Assembly: GCF_002891535.1 (NCBI RefSeq)
Contig: NZ_PDZR01000007.1
Coordinates: 62,001 to 126,000 of the forward strand
Source: Methylocella silvestris
GTDB lineage: Bacteria; Pseudomonadota; Alphaproteobacteria; Rhizobiales; Beijerinckiaceae
Direction of reading: 5' to 3'
Length of the DNA stretch: 64,000 nt
Made by a program: the position numbers and the translations under genes
Notes under the pieces: generated by a model
Databases searched by the model: none
The model's input: the letters and a program-made list of their open reading frames with translations, nothing else
Told to the model about the DNA's origin: nothing
Part shown: one piece after another, positions 35,716 to 44,298 of the stretch
Numbering within the stretch: position 1 is the first letter of the stretch
How the letters are laid out: each line of letters begins with the position of its first letter

Positions 35716-38700
35716 ATGCAAAGCTCGCTTAAGGCCCTGATCGTCGTCGTCTGCGGGCTTCTCGCCCTCGCTGCGGCGCCTCTCGACGCGGCCGCAGCGG
35801 AGCGTCGGGTCGCCCTCGTCATCGGCAATTCCGTCTACAAGAATTCCGCGCTGGATATTCCCAACGCGCGCAACGACGCCGAGGATGTGGCAGCGGCGCT
35901 GAAGGCGCTGGGATTTGACGTTCTGCTTGAAACCGACGTGGATCTCGCCGCCGCAAGCAAGGCCATCCAGCAATTTGCGCGAATGTCGGTCGGCGCCGAT
36001 GCCACGCTGTTCTATTTCGCCGGCCATGCCGTGCAGTATCAGGGCCATAATTATCTGTTGCCGGTCGACGCCGAGGTGAAGGACGAGATCAGCCTCCCCT
36101 TCGAGACTATCGCCGTCGACAATATCCGGGCCGTGCTCGATCGGTCGAACGGCGTGAAAATCATGGTGCTCGACGCCTGCCGCAGCAATCCGATCGCCGA
36201 CCGCCTGGCGAAAATGGCGAGCGCTGCGCCCGCGATCGACCCCAGCGAGCGCACCCGTGGGCTGGAGCGGATCGATAAATCGGAAGGGATCATCGTCGCT
36301 TACGCGACGTCTCCCGGCGATGTCGCGCTGGATGGCCAGGAGCGCAACAGCCCCTTCACCAAGGCTTTCCTGAAGCGGCTGAACGAGCCCGGCCTCGAAG
36401 TCGAGATGATGTTCCGGCGCATCGCCAATGACGTGCGCGAGGCGACGAGCGGGCGCCAGCGGCCCGAAACCTATGTCTCCCTCGTCAATGAATATTACCT
36501 CAACCAGACGGACCGGGTCGCCTGGGAGAAGGTGAAGGAAACCGACGATCCCGCCGCGCTGCATGATTTCGTCGAGCGCTTTCCGTCTTCTTTCTACGCC
36601 ATCGAGGCGCGCTATCGTCTCAAGGCGCTGGAGCGGGCGATCGCCGAGCAGAAGGCGCGGGCGCTCAAGGAGGCGGAGCTTGCGCGCCGTGAAAAGGAAG
36701 TTGCGGCGCAGGAGGCCACCGCCCGGCTCAAGGCCGATGAGGCCTGCCGCACGGAGCGCGCCGCGCTGACGGCGACGTCTCCGCGCGATGCCGAGGCTTT
36801 GCGCCGCCTCTCGGCGAGCGCCTGCGCGGAGGTCAAGGTCGCCGCGCAAAAGCGGCTCGCCGAACTTGAGGCGGACGTCGCCGCCGAGGCCGAGGCCTGC
36901 CGCCGCGACGAAGCGGCCCTCGCTGGCCTCAGCAGCGGGCGCGACGTCGGCGCCCTGCGGACGTTGATGCGCGAGACGTCTTGCGCCGCGGTCAAGACAT
37001 CGGCCGCGGCGCGGATCGGCGCCCTCGAGGCCGATCTCGCCAAGGCCGCCGAGATCTGCCAGCGCGAGGAATCCGAGCTGAAGGACCTCGTCGAGCGCGG
37101 CGACGGAGCCGCTCTTGAAGGCTTGCGCAGCCGATCGAATTGTCCCGCGACTCTGCCGGCGATCGCGCAAGGGCTGCGGACGATCACAGCGGCGGCGAAG
37201 GCCGCCTGCGAGCGCGACGGGGCGGCTTTGCAGGCGATCCCGGAGCGCGACGCCGCCTCGCTGCGCATCTTTCTCGCCCGCAACGTCTGCGATCCGGTCA
37301 AGGCGAGCGCCCAGACGCGGCTGCGCGAGCTCGAAACTGTTCTGGCGCGCGAGGAGGCGCAATGCCGCAGCGAGCAGACGTCCTTGAAGGATCTTGTCGC
37401 GCGCGGCGACAGCGCTGGCGTCGGGGAGCTTCGCGCGCGAGCCCAGTGCCGGGCGGCGGTCGCCGCCGCAGAGGCCGCCTCGCGCGAGATCGCCGCGGCG
37501 GCCGACGCCGCCTGTGCGCGTGACAACGCCGCGCTGAATGCGCTGGCCCCCCGCGACGTTGCGGCCCTGCGCTTGCTTTCCGATCGCTCAAGCTGCGGCG
37601 CCGTCAAGGCGGCGGCGACGCAGCGTCTCGCGGCGGCGGAGGCGGCGCTGCGGCAGGAGGCGGAAGCCTGCCAGCGCGATGAGGCGCAGTGGGCGGAGCG
37701 CGCGGGTTCGGCCAATCGCGCCGATATTGAAGCCTTCGCGAAGGGCGCCGAATGCGCCGCCGTAAAAGGCGCCGCCGAACGCAGGCTGGCCGAACTCGGC
37801 GCGATCTGCAAAAGCGACGCGGCGGCGCTCGCGGCGCTCGGCGCGCGCGATGCGGGCGGCCTCTCCAGCTTCATCGGCGCGGCGCAATGCGATGAGGTGA
37901 AAGCGCTTGCCAAACAACGGCTCGCCGGGCTCGAAACCGTTCTGGCGCGCGAGGCGCAAGCGTGTCAGCGCGATGAAGCCCTGATGAAGGACGTCTCGAG
38001 CGGCGACCGGGAAGCTTTGACGGCGCTGCGCCAGCGGGCGGAATGTCCAAGCGTCCGCGCCACGCTCGATCGCGAGCTGGCCGATCTGAAACAGGCCTGC
38101 CAACGCGAGCAGGACGCCTTCAGCGCCATCGGCGCCGGCGACGGCGCGGCGACGAAAGCCTTCATCGAAGGCGCTGTCTGCGGGGACGTCAAAACCGCCG
38201 CGCTCGCCAAACTCGCGCGCATTGAGGCCAATGAGGCCAGGGCGGAAGAGGCGTGCCGGCGCGAGGACGTCGAACTGACGGCCCTGAAAACGCAAGGCGC
38301 CGCCGCGCGGGACCAGCTCGACGCATTGAAAGGCCGCCTCACATGCGCGCGGCTGCGGCCAGACGTCGAGGCGGCGCTCCGGCTGCTTCCCGAGCCGGCG
38401 CCCGTCAACACCAGGCCGCAGATCCGCGCGGCGCAGAGTGAGCTGCAACGGCTCGGCTGCCTTGGCGCGGTCGAGACCGGCGCGCTCGACGGCAAGACAA
38501 GGGCCGGCTTCGCCCGTTATTTCGAGGCCAAGGGAGAGGGCGCCCCGTCGGCGTCCGAGCTCAAGGTGACCGACGAGGTTCTGGCGAAGCTCGAAGGGGA
38601 TAAAGCCAGACTCTGCCCGCCGGCCGATGTCGCTAAGCCGGTCAAGCCCGCGGGCCGCTCCAGGAAAGACCTCGCGCGCGTCCCGCCGGCCGAGGAGCCG

Positions 38701-38889
38701 AGCCAGAAGGCCGAGCCAAGGCCAGCGCGTGAGAAGGCGGCAAGGCCGGCTCCGGCCGAGCGTCCCGTCCGCGTCGCGAAGCCGCAGCCCGAGCAGCGGC
38801 CGCGTCCACCGCCCGCTTCTCCTCCGGCCCAGTCGACGGCGAATAAGGCCGGGGGACATTCCGCGTCCCCGCTTGGCGTCGGATTTTAG
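35716..38889 (+). CDS. Secreted caspase-fold (metacaspase-like) protein with 11 two-cysteine repeats
   Basis: About 1,057 residues from the ATG at 35716, which gives a clean signal peptide (MQSSLKALIVVVCGLLALAAA, then AAAAE). The caspase domain starts RRVALVIGNSVYKNSALDIPNARNDAEDVAAAL. The catalytic His is in FYFAGHAVQYQGHNYLLP and the catalytic Cys in IMVLDACRSNP, both intact. A charged helical segment leads into eleven ~50-residue repeats, each with two cysteines (36745-38388). After that come a peptidoglycan-binding-like motif (AQSELQRLGCLGAVETGALDGKTRAGF) and a Pro/Arg/Lys-rich tail. It is divergent from the T6SS operon, 277 bases from tagH. Targets unknown; the repeat array is the unusual part. 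Confidence 0.9.
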   Translation: MQSSLKALIVVVCGLLALAAAPLDAAAAERRVALVIGNSVYKNSALDIPNARNDAEDVAAALKALGFDVLLETDVDLAAASKAIQQFARMSVGADATLFYFAGHAVQYQGHNYLLPVDAEVKDEISLPFETIAVDNIRAVLDRSNGVKIMVLDACRSNPIADRLAKMASAAPAIDPSERTRGLERIDKSEGIIVAYATSPGDVALDGQERNSPFTKAFLKRLNEPGLEVEMMFRRIANDVREATSGRQRPETYVSLVNEYYLNQTDRVAWEKVKETDDPAALHDFVERFPSSFYAIEARYRLKALERAIAEQKARALKEAELARREKEVAAQEATARLKADEACRTERAALTATSPRDAEALRRLSASACAEVKVAAQKRLAELEADVAAEAEACRRDEAALAGLSSGRDVGALRTLMRETSCAAVKTSAAARIGALEADLAKAAEICQREESELKDLVERGDGAALEGLRSRSNCPATLPAIAQGLRTITAAAKAACERDGAALQAIPERDAASLRIFLARNVCDPVKASAQTRLRELETVLAREEAQCRSEQTSLKDLVARGDSAGVGELRARAQCRAAVAAAEAASREIAAAADAACARDNAALNALAPRDVAALRLLSDRSSCGAVKAAATQRLAAAEAALRQEAEACQRDEAQWAERAGSANRADIEAFAKGAECAAVKGAAERRLAELGAICKSDAAALAALGARDAGGLSSFIGAAQCDEVKALAKQRLAGLETVLAREAQACQRDEALMKDVSSGDREALTALRQRAECPSVRATLDRELADLKQACQREQDAFSAIGAGDGAATKAFIEGAVCGDVKTAALAKLARIEANEARAEEACRREDVELTALKTQGAAARDQLDALKGRLTCARLRPDVEAALRLLPEPAPVNTRPQIRAAQSELQRLGCLGAVETGALDGKTRAGFARYFEAKGEGAPSASELKVTDEVLAKLEGDKARLCPPADVAKPVKPAGRSRKDLARVPPAEEPSQKAEPRPAREKAARPAPAERPVRVAKPQPEQRPRPPPASPPAQSTANKAGGHSASPLGVGF
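36745..38388 (+). repeat. Coding repeat array: eleven two-cysteine helical repeats
   Basis: Eleven in-frame units of 45-53 codons, each opening with C(R/Q/E/K)x(D/E)xxxL, then a Gly/Pro/Asp turn (PRDAEAL, GRDVGAL, RGDGAAL, ERDAASL and similar). A second cysteine follows 26-30 residues later (CAEVK, CAAVK, CDPVK, CGAVK, CDEVK, CPSVR, CGDVK), then a helix RLAELEA or similar. Longer (50-53) and shorter (45-50) units tend to alternate. The protein is predicted to leave the cytoplasm, so the cysteine pairs could form intra-repeat disulfides. Confidence 0.85.
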
Positions 38890-38986
38890 CACGCCCGCTT
38901 TCGTCGCCCCGAGCCCGATTTTTGCGGCTTGCGCCCATAGGTTCAAGCCGATATACCGTCGCCGAAGCTGGCCCTTGCGGGCGGCG

Positions 38987-39061
<75 letters not shown>

Positions 39062-39340
39062 TTTCGGTTGCAAGGCGCATGCAGGCGATTCCCGCGCCAT
39101 GCGTCGGATTGGTTTCGTGAGGAAAGCGCCCGGCAAAAGCTGCAACCCGTGGGGCGGCCAAGCCGCAGCGAGGCGAACTTTTCCGCAGCATGGAACGGAC
39201 TTTAAGCTCGGCCGTTTCCCTGAGGCCGAGCCCCCCGCCGTTGCGGCCGTCCGCCGATCCGTTTATCTCTCCCCGCGCTGGGCCATGCAGCGTAAATTGG
39301 GCGCTGGCGCGAGCATCGCAGCCTTCGCGGAGCTGTCACT

Positions 39341-40774
39341 GTGACGATAAAAGCGTTTCCGGAAACGAAATCCCTGCCCGCGTCGCGGCGCTTCGACATC
39401 GCCGCCCTCGCCGCCGAGCGCGAGGGCGAGCGTTACGCGCTGCACTCCCGCTACATGAATGAAATGATGGTCCGCGTCTTCCAGACGATCGGGACCGACG
39501 TCGGCTTCCAGCGCGGCGAGGGCCAATATCTCTATGATGGCCGCGGCGCGCGCTATCTCGATCTTCTGAGCGGCTGGGGCGTCTTTGCGGTCGGACGCAA
39601 CCATCCGCTCATTCGCGAGGCGCTGGAGAGCGTGCTCGCCGCCGAACTGCCCAATCTGGTGCAGATGGACGTCTCCGTCCTCGCCGGCCTGCTTGCCGAG
39701 CGGCTGCTCGGCTTCGTCCCCTATCTCGAAAAAGTGTTCTTCGCCAACTCGGGCACGGAGGCGGTCGAGGCCGCGCTCAAATTCGCGCGGCGCGCGACGG
39801 GCCGGACCGAAATCATCCACTGCGGCCACGCCTTTCATGGCCTCAGCTATGGCGCTTTGTCCTTGAACGGCGACGCCATCTTCAAGGATGGCTTTGGTCC
39901 GCTGCTGCCTGGCTGCGTCGAGGTTCCGTTCAACGATCTCGCAGCCCTCGAAAAAGCGCTCGCCAGCGGCGACGCGGCGGCTTTCATCGTCGAGCCCATC
40001 CAGGGCAAGGGCGTCAACATGCCGGACGATTGGTATCTGCGCGACGCGGCCGCGCTGTGCCGGAAATATGGCGCGCTGTTCATCGCTGATGAGATCCAGA
40101 CGGGTCTTGGCCGCACCGGGCGTTTCCTCGCCGTCGAACATTGGGGCGTCGAGCCCGACATGGTGCTGATCGCCAAGGGGCTGTCCGGCGGACATGTGCC
40201 GGTCGGCGCCGTCCTGACGCGCAAGCATGTGTTCGAGAAGGTCTTTAACCGCATGGACCGCGCGGTTATCCACGGATCGACCTTCGCCAAGAACGATATA
40301 GCGATGGCGGCTGGTCTTGCGACGCTCGAAGTGATCGAATCCGAGCGGCTGATCGCCAACGCGGAGCGGCTCGGCGCCCGGCTCCTCAAAAGCTTCGCGG
40401 CGATGGAGCAGCGCTACGAACTCGTCAAAGCTGTGCGCGGCAAGGGATTGATGATCGGCCTTGAGTTCGGCAAGCCGCAATCCCTGAAACTGAAGGCGGC
40501 GTGGGGGGTCGTCGAGGCGGTCAACCCCGGCCTGTTCTGCCAGCTGATCACGCTGCCCCTGTTCGAGCAGCACAAGGTTCTCGTCCAGGTGGCGGGCCAC
40601 GCCAGCCATACCGTCAAGCTGTTGCCGACCCTTGTCATCGACTCTGCCGACTGTGACTGGATCGAACGCTCCTTCGACGCCGTCATCGCCGACAGCCATC
40701 GCGTGCCCGGCGCCGTCTGGACGCTCGGCAAGACGCTCGCCGATCACGCCCTTAAAGCGCGCGCGACGAAATAG
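39341..40774 (+). CDS. hpnO: Class III aminotransferase, HpnO-type (hopanoid side chain)
   Basis: 477 residues from a GTG start with GGAG eight bases upstream. PLP-dependent fold type I: YLDLLSGWGVFAVGRNHPLI, VFFANSGTEAVEAALKFAR, the DEIQTGLGRTG cofactor motif and LIAKGLSGGHVPVGAV with the Schiff-base lysine. The N-terminus (SRYMNEMMVRVFQTIGTDVGFQRGEGQYLYD) closely resembles HpnO, the enzyme that aminates the bacteriohopane side chain to give aminobacteriohopanetriol. No other hpn gene is in this window, so the assignment rests on sequence resemblance alone. Nine bases separate its stop from rimM. Confidence 0.8.
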   Translation: MTIKAFPETKSLPASRRFDIAALAAEREGERYALHSRYMNEMMVRVFQTIGTDVGFQRGEGQYLYDGRGARYLDLLSGWGVFAVGRNHPLIREALESVLAAELPNLVQMDVSVLAGLLAERLLGFVPYLEKVFFANSGTEAVEAALKFARRATGRTEIIHCGHAFHGLSYGALSLNGDAIFKDGFGPLLPGCVEVPFNDLAALEKALASGDAAAFIVEPIQGKGVNMPDDWYLRDAAALCRKYGALFIADEIQTGLGRTGRFLAVEHWGVEPDMVLIAKGLSGGHVPVGAVLTRKHVFEKVFNRMDRAVIHGSTFAKNDIAMAAGLATLEVIESERLIANAERLGARLLKSFAAMEQRYELVKAVRGKGLMIGLEFGKPQSLKLKAAWGVVEAVNPGLFCQLITLPLFEQHKVLVQVAGHASHTVKLLPTLVIDSADCDWIERSFDAVIADSHRVPGAVWTLGKTLADHALKARATK

Positions 40775-40782
40775 GACCGGCG

Positions 40783-41382
40783 ATGGATCGGCAAATTCCG
40801 GATCGGAAAACATCGGACCGGCTCGTGCTGGTCGGCCGGTTCGGTGCTCCCCATGGCGTCAGGGGCGAACTGCGGCTGCAGAGCTTCACGGAAAATCCGG
40901 CCGCCATTTCATCCTATGGGCCGCTGACCGACAGGGCGGGAGCGAAAGCCTTCTCGATTTTGGCCGCGCGCGCGGTCAAGCCCGCTCTTTTTGTCGTCAA
41001 GCTCAAAGGCGTCGACGACCGCACTGCCGCCGAGACTTTGACCAATGTCGAGGTTTTCGTCGCGCGGGAAAAACTGCCGGAAGTCGCTGCGGACGAATTC
41101 TATCTTGCCGATCTGATCGGCCTTGAGGCGCTCGACGTCGCGCGGGCGCCTTTTGGCCGCGTGAAAAATGTCCTTGATTTTGGAGCTGGCGATATTCTCG
41201 AGATCGAACCTGTTGGCGGCGGCGAGACGCTGCTGCTGCCTTTCACGCGGCAGGTCGCGCCGGAAATCGATCTCGCCGCGGGCTACATTGTGATCGATCC
41301 GCCGGCCGAACGCGCGGCTCCGGCGTTTTTGCAGGACGACGATACGGAGGCCGCGGCGTCGCCGCCGCCTTCCGCCTCATAG
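40783..41382 (+). CDS. rimM: Ribosome maturation factor RimM
   Basis: 199 residues. The N-terminal beta-barrel RLVLVGRFGAPHGVRGELRLQSFTENP and the PRC-barrel half (DEFYLADLIGLEALDV, GRVKNVLDFGAGDILEIE, LLLPFTRQVAPEIDLAAGYIVIDPP) are both clear. It binds S19 and helps mature the 30S head. It lies between hpnO and trmD; the usual rpsP upstream partner is not here. Confidence 0.95.
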   Translation: MDRQIPDRKTSDRLVLVGRFGAPHGVRGELRLQSFTENPAAISSYGPLTDRAGAKAFSILAARAVKPALFVVKLKGVDDRTAAETLTNVEVFVAREKLPEVAADEFYLADLIGLEALDVARAPFGRVKNVLDFGAGDILEIEPVGGGETLLLPFTRQVAPEIDLAAGYIVIDPPAERAAPAFLQDDDTEAAASPPPSAS

Positions 41383-41473
41383 AGCGGGATGGCGAAAAGT
41401 GGATTCCGGTTTTCCGCCCGCATGCCGCTCTACGTTGTTGAAATCAATTTATCATGGACCGATTCTGTCCATG
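41383..41473. repeat. Rhizobiales-type palindromic intergenic element
   Basis: Outer inverted repeat AGAGCGGGATGGCG... with ...CGCCCGCATGCCGCTCT (41384-41432, two mismatches near the ends), followed by a perfect hairpin CATGGAC/GTCCATG (41453-41473). This AGAGCGGGATG type is a common dispersed intergenic palindrome in Rhizobiales. It fills the short gap between rimM and trmD. Confidence 0.65.
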
Positions 41474-41494
41474 AGTGCGATCTAGCCGACGCCG

Positions 41495-42190
41495 ATGTGG
41501 CGCGCTTCGATCTTCACCCTGTTTCCTGGCATGTTTCCGGGTCCGCTCGGCGCCTCGCTCGCCGGCGAGGGGCTTTCGCGCGGCGTGTGGGCGCTTGAGA
41601 CGCATGACATCCGCGACCATGGCCTTGGCCGCCATCGCGCTGTCGACGATAGGCCCGCGGGCGGGGGCCCCGGCATGGTCATCCGCGCCGATGTTCTCGC
41701 GGCCGCGCTCGATTCCGGGATCGCGGCGGGCGATGGCCGTCCGCGCCTGCTGCTCAGCCCGCGCGGGCCGAGCCTGCGCCAACAGCGCGTGCGCAGCCTC
41801 GCGCAAGGGGAGGGCGCGATCCTGATCTGTGGCCGCTTCGAGGGCGTCGACGAAAGGATCATCGCGGCGCGGGGCCTCGAGGAAATTTCGATCGGCGACT
41901 ATGTCCTCTCTGGCGGCGAGCTTGCCGCCATGATCGTGCTCGACGCTTGCGTCAGGCTTTTGCCGGGCGTGATGGGCAAGGAGGTCTCGGGGCTCGAGGA
42001 AAGCTTTGAAAGCGGCCTGCTCGAATATCCGCATTTCACCCGCCCGCGCGAATTTGAAGGCCGCGCGATCCCGGAAATCCTGCTATCGGGCGATCACGCC
42101 CGCATCAAGGCCTGGCGCGAGGCCGAGGCCCTGCGCCTCACACGTGAGCGGCGTCCGGATTTGCTTGCGGCCGATCGCAAGCCGCGCTGA
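41495..42190 (+). CDS. trmD: tRNA (guanine37-N1)-methyltransferase
   Basis: 231 residues with the knotted SPOUT fold: [18 protein letters not shown] at the start, [50 protein letters not shown] and the SAM knot [30 protein letters not shown]. It methylates G37 next to the anticodon and prevents +1 frameshifts. It follows rimM across a palindromic element; rplS, the usual downstream neighbour, is replaced by a glycosyltransferase remnant on the other strand. Confidence 0.96.
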   Translation: MWRASIFTLFPGMFPGPLGASLAGEGLSRGVWALETHDIRDHGLGRHRAVDDRPAGGGPGMVIRADVLAAALDSGIAAGDGRPRLLLSPRGPSLRQQRVRSLAQGEGAILICGRFEGVDERIIAARGLEEISIGDYVLSGGELAAMIVLDACVRLLPGVMGKEVSGLEESFESGLLEYPHFTRPREFEGRAIPEILLSGDHARIKAWREAEALRLTRERRPDLLAADRKPR

Positions 42191-42211
42191 AGGCTTTGGG
42201 CGGCCGACGGC

Positions 42212-43355
42212 CTAAGACGTCGCCGGACGCCGACGGCGGAGCGGCGCGAATTGGAGGTCCGTTCGCTTACGCGCGCCAAGGCGCGCCGTCGCGACGGCGA
42301 GCGCCTGGGACTTGTTCCAGGAGCTTCTGGCGAGGCCATGCTCGGTCTTGTGCCAGTGGAACGGCCGCATGATGAGGTCGTAGAGAGCGGCCCAGGAGGC
42401 CGCTGATATCAATAGGTAATAGGGCGCGAGCAGAGGCAGGAAGAGCCACAGCCGCAGCAGCTTGCGCCGCTTCATGCCCAATAGAGCGATCCAGACGATT
42501 GAGCCGGCGCCGAAGGCGGCGACGGAAAGCCAGAGCGTCGCCGCGACCGCTGAAACAATTCCATCCGGGCGCGGCGCCCCGAAGCGCGCCAGATCGAGGA
42601 TCGTGACGCCGGTCAGGAGAGGCCAGAGCAGCGGCCCGACGACGAGATTGATCATCATCAGCGCGTAGACCGCCACGCCGGACCAGCCAACTTCCCGGCG
42701 CAGCGCCGCCGGATTGCGGCTCAATGTAATGAAGGTCTGCATCCAGCCTTTCGACCAGCGCCGCCTTTGCGTGAGCCACGCCTTGAGTTCGGCTGGGGCT
42801 TCCTCCGACGTCGTCGAGACGAGGGTTTCCGAGTGATAGCCGAGGCGGTTCAGCCTCAGCCCGAGATCGGCGTCCTCCGTGACGTTCCAGGGATCCCAGC
42901 CGCAGATCTGGCGCAGGACGTCGGTTCGAAAATGATTCGACGTGCCGCCGAGCGGAATCGGCAGCCGGAGTCCGGCAAGACCATGGGTGAGGACGTCGAA
43001 CAGCCCGGCATATTCGATGGCGAACAGCCGGGTCAGCCAGGAATCCTCGACATTGTCGATCGCGAGTTGCGCCTGCAGGCAGGCCGTTTGTGGTGGCGCG
43101 CGGAGGAAGCGCTCGGCGGCGTCGCGCAATTGCCGCGGGGCCGGAATATCCTCCGCATCGAAGATCGCGACATAGGCTCCAGCGACCAGCGAGAGGGCGA
43201 TATTCAGCGCACGCGGCTTCGTCCGCGGCCAGCCATGTGGCGCGACGACGATCTCATAGATCGGCGGCAGATCCAGCGCCTCCAGCGCCTGCCGCGTTGA
43301 CTCATCGTCCTCCTCGATCACCAGCTTGATGTCGAGCTTGCCGTGCGGATAATCG
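42212..43355 (-). pseudogene. Glycosyltransferase family 2, C-terminal piece (gene split by transposon)
   Basis: About 380 codons continuing the glycosyltransferase whose 5' part is at 47636-48527. Joined at the target duplication the protein reads LDAIDYP-HGKLDIKLVIEEDDES without frame change. This piece has the DxD-type motif FDAEDIP, the acceptor motif VTEDADLGLRL and QRRRW, then three to four membrane segments, the pattern of processive membrane glycosyltransferases. Cut off from its start it is presumably inactive, unless translation restarts at the ATG at 43321. It is convergent with trmD. Confidence 0.9.
43348..43355. repeat. Target-site duplication, left
   Basis: GATAATCG, directly abutting the left inverted end. 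The identical 8 bases occur at 47636-47643 beyond the right end. Eight-base duplications are normal for the IS1595 family. Confidence 0.95.
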
Positions 43356-43380
43356 CGGCATTAGGTAGCAAGCTCACCTA
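43356..43380 (+). repeat. Left terminal inverted repeat (25 bp)
   Basis: Perfect inverse complement of 47611-47635; identity ends after 25 bases. Within it TAGGT and ACCTA form a small internal palindrome, which could be a transposase recognition feature. Confidence 0.95.
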
Positions 43381-43382
43381 AT

Positions 43383-43598
43383 TCATTGGCTGATCTTTTG
43401 CGGCCATGCGCTATAAATTTGCGCCCCGGTCCCGACGAGAACTAAGGCGGTTCCGATATACGCTCGAATTTGCGTGAAATGCTCTGCTGCGATCTCGGCA
43501 TAGCCGGACCATCTGGCAACGGTCGTAGGCAAGCTAAAGCCCACGAGAATCCCGGCGCAAGTTAGCGCCAACCCTGCAACGGCAGCCCATCTTTTCAT
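43383..43598 (-). CDS. Small two-helix membrane protein (passenger)
   Basis: 71 residues. Two hydrophobic segments (AAVAGLALTCAGILVGFSL and IRAYIGTALVLVGTGAQIYSA) flank a polar loop, so a hairpin membrane protein is likely. GAGG lies eight bases upstream of the ATG. Its start codon overlaps that of the divergent gene (the two ATGs share bases 43597-43598). Function unknown; the location next to the element's left end makes it a passenger gene. Confidence 0.55.
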   Translation of the reverse strand: MKRWAAVAGLALTCAGILVGFSLPTTVARWSGYAEIAAEHFTQIRAYIGTALVLVGTGAQIYSAWPQKISQ

Positions 43599-44031
43599 GG
43601 CAGAGCCTCAAATCGTTAATACGCTTCGCTCAAAGCGTGATGAGCTAGAGCGCATTATAGCCAGCTATGAAAAGGCAATAGACGCCGCCCGCTGTGATCT
43701 CTCGCACGTCAACGCGACGTTACAGCTATTCGAGCGGGGGGCGGATCCCAAGGCCTATCCGAGTCGGATGAGCATCATTCGTTTGTTCAAGCGCGGAGAA
43801 GTTTTCGCGCTGTGCAAGGAAGCTCTGGCGGGCACTCCCGAAGGCCTCGACACGCGGGAACTGGCGCTGGCGGTGCTTCAAGCCAAGGGGATGGATGCCG
43901 GCGACGCCGTGCTGCGCAAGGCCGTCGCGTACTCGATCATCAATGTGATGAGGCAGCAATTCAGGCGGGGGCACGTCCGGGGTGCTGAAAAGAAGCGGGG
44001 CGTTCGGGTGTGGTTGGCGAATTGCCAATAA
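43597..44031 (+). CDS. Hypothetical protein with coiled coil and winged-helix-like C-terminus (passenger)
   Basis: 144 residues. Residues ~5-45 (TLRSKRDELERIIASYEKAIDAARCDLSHVNATLQLFE) look like a coiled coil. The rest (EVFALCKEALAGTPEGLDTRELALAVLQAKG ... RKAVAYSIINVMRQQFRRGHV) has the helix pattern of a small winged-helix DNA-binding domain. It has no obvious ribosome site and starts opposite the membrane-protein gene. A similar coiled-coil plus wHTH design occurs in phage and integrative-element proteins of unknown role. Confidence 0.6.
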   Translation: MAEPQIVNTLRSKRDELERIIASYEKAIDAARCDLSHVNATLQLFERGADPKAYPSRMSIIRLFKRGEVFALCKEALAGTPEGLDTRELALAVLQAKGMDAGDAVLRKAVAYSIINVMRQQFRRGHVRGAEKKRGVRVWLANCQ

Positions 44032-44067
44032 GCGGCAATGCTTGTCATCGTTCCACGGACACGAACG

Positions 44068-44298
44068 CTAAACCGTCATGCCTCGGGCCCTAGCGGCTAG
44101 AATCCGAGGGTTGATTCCCCGATGGCCTTTTGCGTCGAGGGCCTTCTTGGCAAGATCATTACACTGCCTGAGCTGCTGCTTCAGCAAAGCGATCTCCGAG
44201 GCGCTGAAGTGCGAAGTCCCCGGCTGACCCGTCAAGCTCCGCTTCAGCCCATTCGAGGAGTCCGGCACCTTCCCCTTCTGTGATACATTTGATGCCAT
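44068..44298 (-). CDS. Small helical protein overlapping the PRT gene (passenger)
   Basis: 76 residues in a different frame from the phosphoribosyltransferase gene, overlapping its last 140 bases. The ATG has AAAGGAAG six to seven bases upstream, better than that of the larger gene. The C-terminal half (SASEIALLKQQLRQCNDLAKKALDAKGHRGINPRILAARARGM) is plausible amphipathic helix. No family recognised. If real, this is a translationally coupled overlapping pair. Confidence 0.5.
   Translation of the reverse strand: MASNVSQKGKVPDSSNGLKRSLTGQPGTSHFSASEIALLKQQLRQCNDLAKKALDAKGHRGINPRILAARARGMTV

Noticed and set aside
35635..37362. 575-codon open frame on the minus strand opposite the caspase-repeat gene
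   Set aside because: Shadow; the plus-strand protein has signal peptide, catalytic residues and repeats.
36745..38388. CRISPR array
   Set aside because: The repeats are protein-level, ~150 bases long, in frame and divergent in DNA sequence; there are no short identical repeats with unique spacers.
37588..38946. 452-codon minus-strand frame opposite the repeat array
   Set aside because: Periodicity arises from the coding repeats on the other strand.
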